7,783 nt of DNA from DATGFK01 sp040007395. Lineage in GTDB: Bacteria; Chloroflexota; Anaerolineae; Aggregatilineales; UBA2796. This document shows positions 5,941-7,783 of this stretch, in pieces. A model generated the notes under the pieces. It saw only the letters and a list, made by a program, of their open reading frames with translations, had not been told where the DNA came from and did not search any database. Position 1 is the first letter of the stretch, and each line of letters begins with the position of its first letter. The stretch is from contig JBDTVG010000228.1 of the NCBI GenBank assembly GCA_040007395.1, positions 1 to 7,783 on the forward strand, in the 5' to 3' direction. The position numbers and the translations under genes were made by a program.

Positions 5941-6870
5941 CTAGTGTCCTTCGATGTGAATTGTTCCCAAGAGTGGTGGTAGGTCGCGTAGGGCGTAGGC
6001 AATGCGCGTGCCGTGCCAAGTCAGCAGGCTGCCATCAACTAAACGGATCTGATCGTTTTTTGCGGCGGGAATATCGAGTCGAGCGATTTCATCCGCATCG
6101 GTTTGCGAAAAAGCATAGGGTTCATCAGGCAGCAGCACCAGATCGGGCTGGGCGGCGACGACTTCATCTAAACTAATGCGTGGGTAACGCACATCCTGAT
6201 TTTGCACTCGTGGATCGTCGGCGGGCAGCGGTTCCGCGCTGCCAAGATCGGCAGCTAGCGGGAACTGTCGCACCCGATCCGCGAAAACATTGGCGACCCC
6301 ACACGTTCGCAGTAGGTCATGGATATAGGTGTCGCGGTTAAAGGTCATCCACGGGTCGCGCCAGATCGGGACAAAGGCGCGTTTAGGAGCCAACTCGCTC
6401 ATTACGCCGAGTGTCCACTCATAGGTTACTTCGATCAGCCGCACACGGGGAACCATGGACGGCTCCTCGAAAATATCCATCATCGTCCACAGCAGATCCA
6501 ACGCTTCGCGTACTGTGTTCGGATGCGTCACCCACGTTGGAATACCTGCCGCTTTTAATGCATCCGAGTCAGCCTTGCGGTTTTCTTCTTCGTTCATAAT
6601 CACAAGGTCGGGCGCAAGCGCGATTATTTTGGCAATATCCGGGTTTTTCGTGCCGCCGCATCGGGGTAACTTCTGGACACCCTCGGCAGGGCGGGTGCAG
6701 TAGTCAGTCACGCCGATGACGCGGCTGCCTAGATTCAGATCAAATAGCGACTCGGTTACACTGGGTACCAGCGATACAACATGCTGTGGAACGTAGTCCA
6801 CCGGCTTTTCCATCTCGTAATTGTAGGTCAGAGGTGTATTGTTCATGATCAGGGTTCCAGCATTCAGCAT
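5941..6870 (-). CDS. Helical-backbone metal receptor / BtuF-like substrate-binding fold protein, apparently cytoplasmic
   Basis: This 309-residue protein has the class III periplasmic-binding fold used for cobalamin, haem and siderophores. The N-lobe begins with VVSLVPSVTESLFDL (31-45), and GVTDYCTRP (53-61) and PDLVIMNEEENRKADSDAL (87-105) follow. The backbone helix lies around 121-160. The C-lobe includes FVPIWRDPWMTF (166-177), ISLDEVVAAQPDLVLLPDEPY (232-252) and the closing segment LTWHGTRIAYAL (283-294). Unlike transporter components it has no signal peptide or lipobox, and no BtuC- or BtuD-type genes are adjacent. It may therefore act inside the cell as a sensor or carrier; this is inferred from absence. 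ATG 6870, 9 nt after the upstream stop, has no Shine-Dalgarno. ATG 6846 (GGAA 8 nt upstream) or ATG 6813 would give shorter but complete domains. It sits directly before the kinase gene. Fold call firm, ligand unknown. Confidence 0.85.
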   Translation of the reverse strand: MLNAGTLIMNNTPLTYNYEMEKPVDYVPQHVVSLVPSVTESLFDLNLGSRVIGVTDYCTRPAEGVQKLPRCGGTKNPDIAKIIALAPDLVIMNEEENRKADSDALKAAGIPTWVTHPNTVREALDLLWTMMDIFEEPSMVPRVRLIEVTYEWTLGVMSELAPKRAFVPIWRDPWMTFNRDTYIHDLLRTCGVANVFADRVRQFPLAADLGSAEPLPADDPRVQNQDVRYPRISLDEVVAAQPDLVLLPDEPYAFSQTDADEIARLDIPAAKNDQIRLVDGSLLTWHGTRIAYALRDLPPLLGTIHIEGH

Positions 6871-6879
6871 AACAGTACA

Positions 6880-7530
6880 TTACGTAAAGTTGTGACCCAG
6901 CGTTACGGTGACTTGACCTTTACCCCACGCTTCGATCTTGCCATCGGGGCCAAGCGCTAACGCCGATCCAGTGGCGATGCCCAACCCATAGGCGTTGGGA
7001 TGCTTCGCCAGCAGATCGTGTAATTGCTCAATTTGATTGTTTTCTTCGTAACTGGGGACGATAATAGCATCCTCGACCCAGCCCAAGCCATCCTGCCCGG
7101 TTAAGATGCTGCCGAGAATTGCTGCACTCTGTCCCACACCGAGAATAACTGCGCCATCCTCAAAGGCATGGGTAATGCCATCTAATGCGCCGCCGGGTAA
7201 CGCCGAACGCAGGGTTCCAACATTGGGGCCGTCGCCCAAAACAATCAACCCGGCAACACTAAGCTGCTCGCGCAGGGTGTCATCATCTTCGGTCAGAATG
7301 TCCACAAGATAGCCGGTTGGTGCGCCCAGATCATCAAGCGCGGCAAGGTGCGAATCAGCAGTTTCTATATCACCCGCCGCCCAGACATACGCTACGGGAT
7401 CGCCCGATCTGACTCGTGCCAATGCCTCTGCCTCGATCTCGCCAACGTCGGCGCTGTGAAAGTCGCCGCCGCCGGAGAGCACCAGCCAGCCATGACCCTC
7501 GCGCCAATGGATAACATTTGCTTGCGGCAT
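6880..7530 (-). CDS. Peptidase S51 / cyanophycinase-like protein with divergent active site
   Basis: This 216-residue soluble protein has the glutamine-amidotransferase-like fold of the S51 family (PepE, cyanophycinase). It opens with GWLVLSGGGDF (14-24), continues through AGLIVLGDGPN (93-103), and reaches a nucleophile elbow VGQSAAILG (132-140) with Ser135 in the family's G-x-S-A position. The region where S51 enzymes carry D-x-H-F reads IVPSYEENNQ (157-166). The later GIDE segment supplying Glu reads GIATGSALAL (184-193). His and Glu of the usual Ser-His-Glu triad therefore seem absent, and the protein may be non-proteolytic or catalytically altered. I chose ATG 7530 over the longer frame reaching 7626: AGGAG lies 8 nt upstream, residues from there match the domain start, and the ATG shares one base with the stop of the gamma-glutamylcyclotransferase-like gene (TGATG), indicating translational coupling. 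Confidence 0.75.
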   Translation of the reverse strand: MPQANVIHWREGHGWLVLSGGGDFHSADVGEIEAEALARVRSGDPVAYVWAAGDIETADSHLAALDDLGAPTGYLVDILTEDDDTLREQLSVAGLIVLGDGPNVGTLRSALPGGALDGITHAFEDGAVILGVGQSAAILGSILTGQDGLGWVEDAIIVPSYEENNQIEQLHDLLAKHPNAYGLGIATGSALALGPDGKIEAWGKGQVTVTLGHNFT

Positions 7531-7783
7531 CAGGCTTGCTCCTCTAAGAAACGACACCAATCGCCATGTGGCAGTTTTTCGGGCGATCTTTCTGCCAAAA
7601 GGCGCGTATTGCCGAGATAAGTCCACGCCACTTCCGAACTACCATCGGTCAGTTTCACTTTCCGCTGGACACGCTGGTACAGAGAATTCGCATCACCGGG
7701 GATGTACCTTTCCAGCGCATCCAGATCGGTTAAAACTCGCGGGTAAACTCGTGGAGCGATCATTATCAGTTCGCCCTGTACGA
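7530..7783 (-). CDS. Gamma-glutamylcyclotransferase-like (AIG2/GGCT) protein, C-terminal part, cut by window edge
   Basis: An open frame enters from beyond the window and ends with TGA at 7532-7530. The visible 84 residues match the second half of the GGCT-like fold. They begin with VQGELI just before an internal Met at 7763, matching the family's V-x-G-x-L/I strand. PRVYPRVLTDLDALERYIPG follows, with the LDxxE motif whose Glu is the likely catalytic acid. The segment then continues with SLYQRV and AWTYLGN, and ends with HGDWCRFLEE, typical of this group. Because the strand before Met 7763 is conserved and in frame, that Met is internal, not the start. Family members cleave gamma-glutamyl groups, releasing 5-oxoproline, or act on similar gamma-linked amines. 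The gene overlaps the S51-like gene by one base, so the two may act on related amino-acid or peptide substrates, which is an inference. Confidence 0.8.
   Translation of the reverse strand, partial: VQGELIMIAPRVYPRVLTDLDALERYIPGDANSLYQRVQRKVKLTDGSSEVAWTYLGNTRLLAERSPEKLPHGDWCRFLEEQA

Noticed and set aside
7531..7626. N-terminal extension of the S51-like gene
   Set aside because: It lies entirely within the gamma-glutamylcyclotransferase-like coding region in another frame; ATG 7530 has a good ribosome binding site and matches the domain start.

Overview
All nine recognisable genes lie on the minus strand, so the window reads biologically from its right end to its left. Gene content points to a free-living bacterium, most plausibly a member of the Chloroflexota. 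That assignment is an inference from the mixture of protein types and moderate GC, not from a marker gene. No rRNA, tRNA, CRISPR array, integrase or transposase gene was found, and no stretch over 300 bases lacks a gene.

Right part (7783 to 4912, minus strand): a tightly packed four-gene operon. It holds the C-terminal part of a gamma-glutamylcyclotransferase-like protein, a peptidase S51/cyanophycinase-like protein whose usual His and Glu active-site residues are not evident, a BtuF-like metal/cobalamin-receptor-fold protein with no signal peptide, and a soluble PAS histidine kinase. The first two overlap by one base and the other junctions are 9 and 3 nt, so translational coupling is likely.

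Middle (4911 to 3800): a roadblock/LC7 protein and a single-domain response regulator follow the kinase. Together the three look like a cytoplasmic phosphorelay or polarity-type signalling module, but neither a small GTPase nor an output domain is present.

Left-centre (3805 to 1149): hppA, encoding a membrane pyrophosphatase with the K551/T554 signature of K+-independent H+ pumps. It has its own strong sigma70-type promoter (TTGACC-17-TACAAT) whose -35 box overlaps the response-regulator stop codon. A perfect TTGTAC-N6-GTACAA palindrome overlaps the -10 box, and a leader of about 117 nt follows. The protein carries a long extracytoplasmic loop with two cysteines.

Left end (1148 to 1): a 94-bp foldback element with near-perfect terminal inverted repeats (MITE-like) lies between hppA and an AT-rich orphan gene resembling HEAT-repeat proteins. 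Beyond these is the start of a histone-deacetylase/AcuC-family gene cut by the window edge. The AT-rich gene plus the foldback element look like an accessory insertion in otherwise GC-richer housekeeping DNA.
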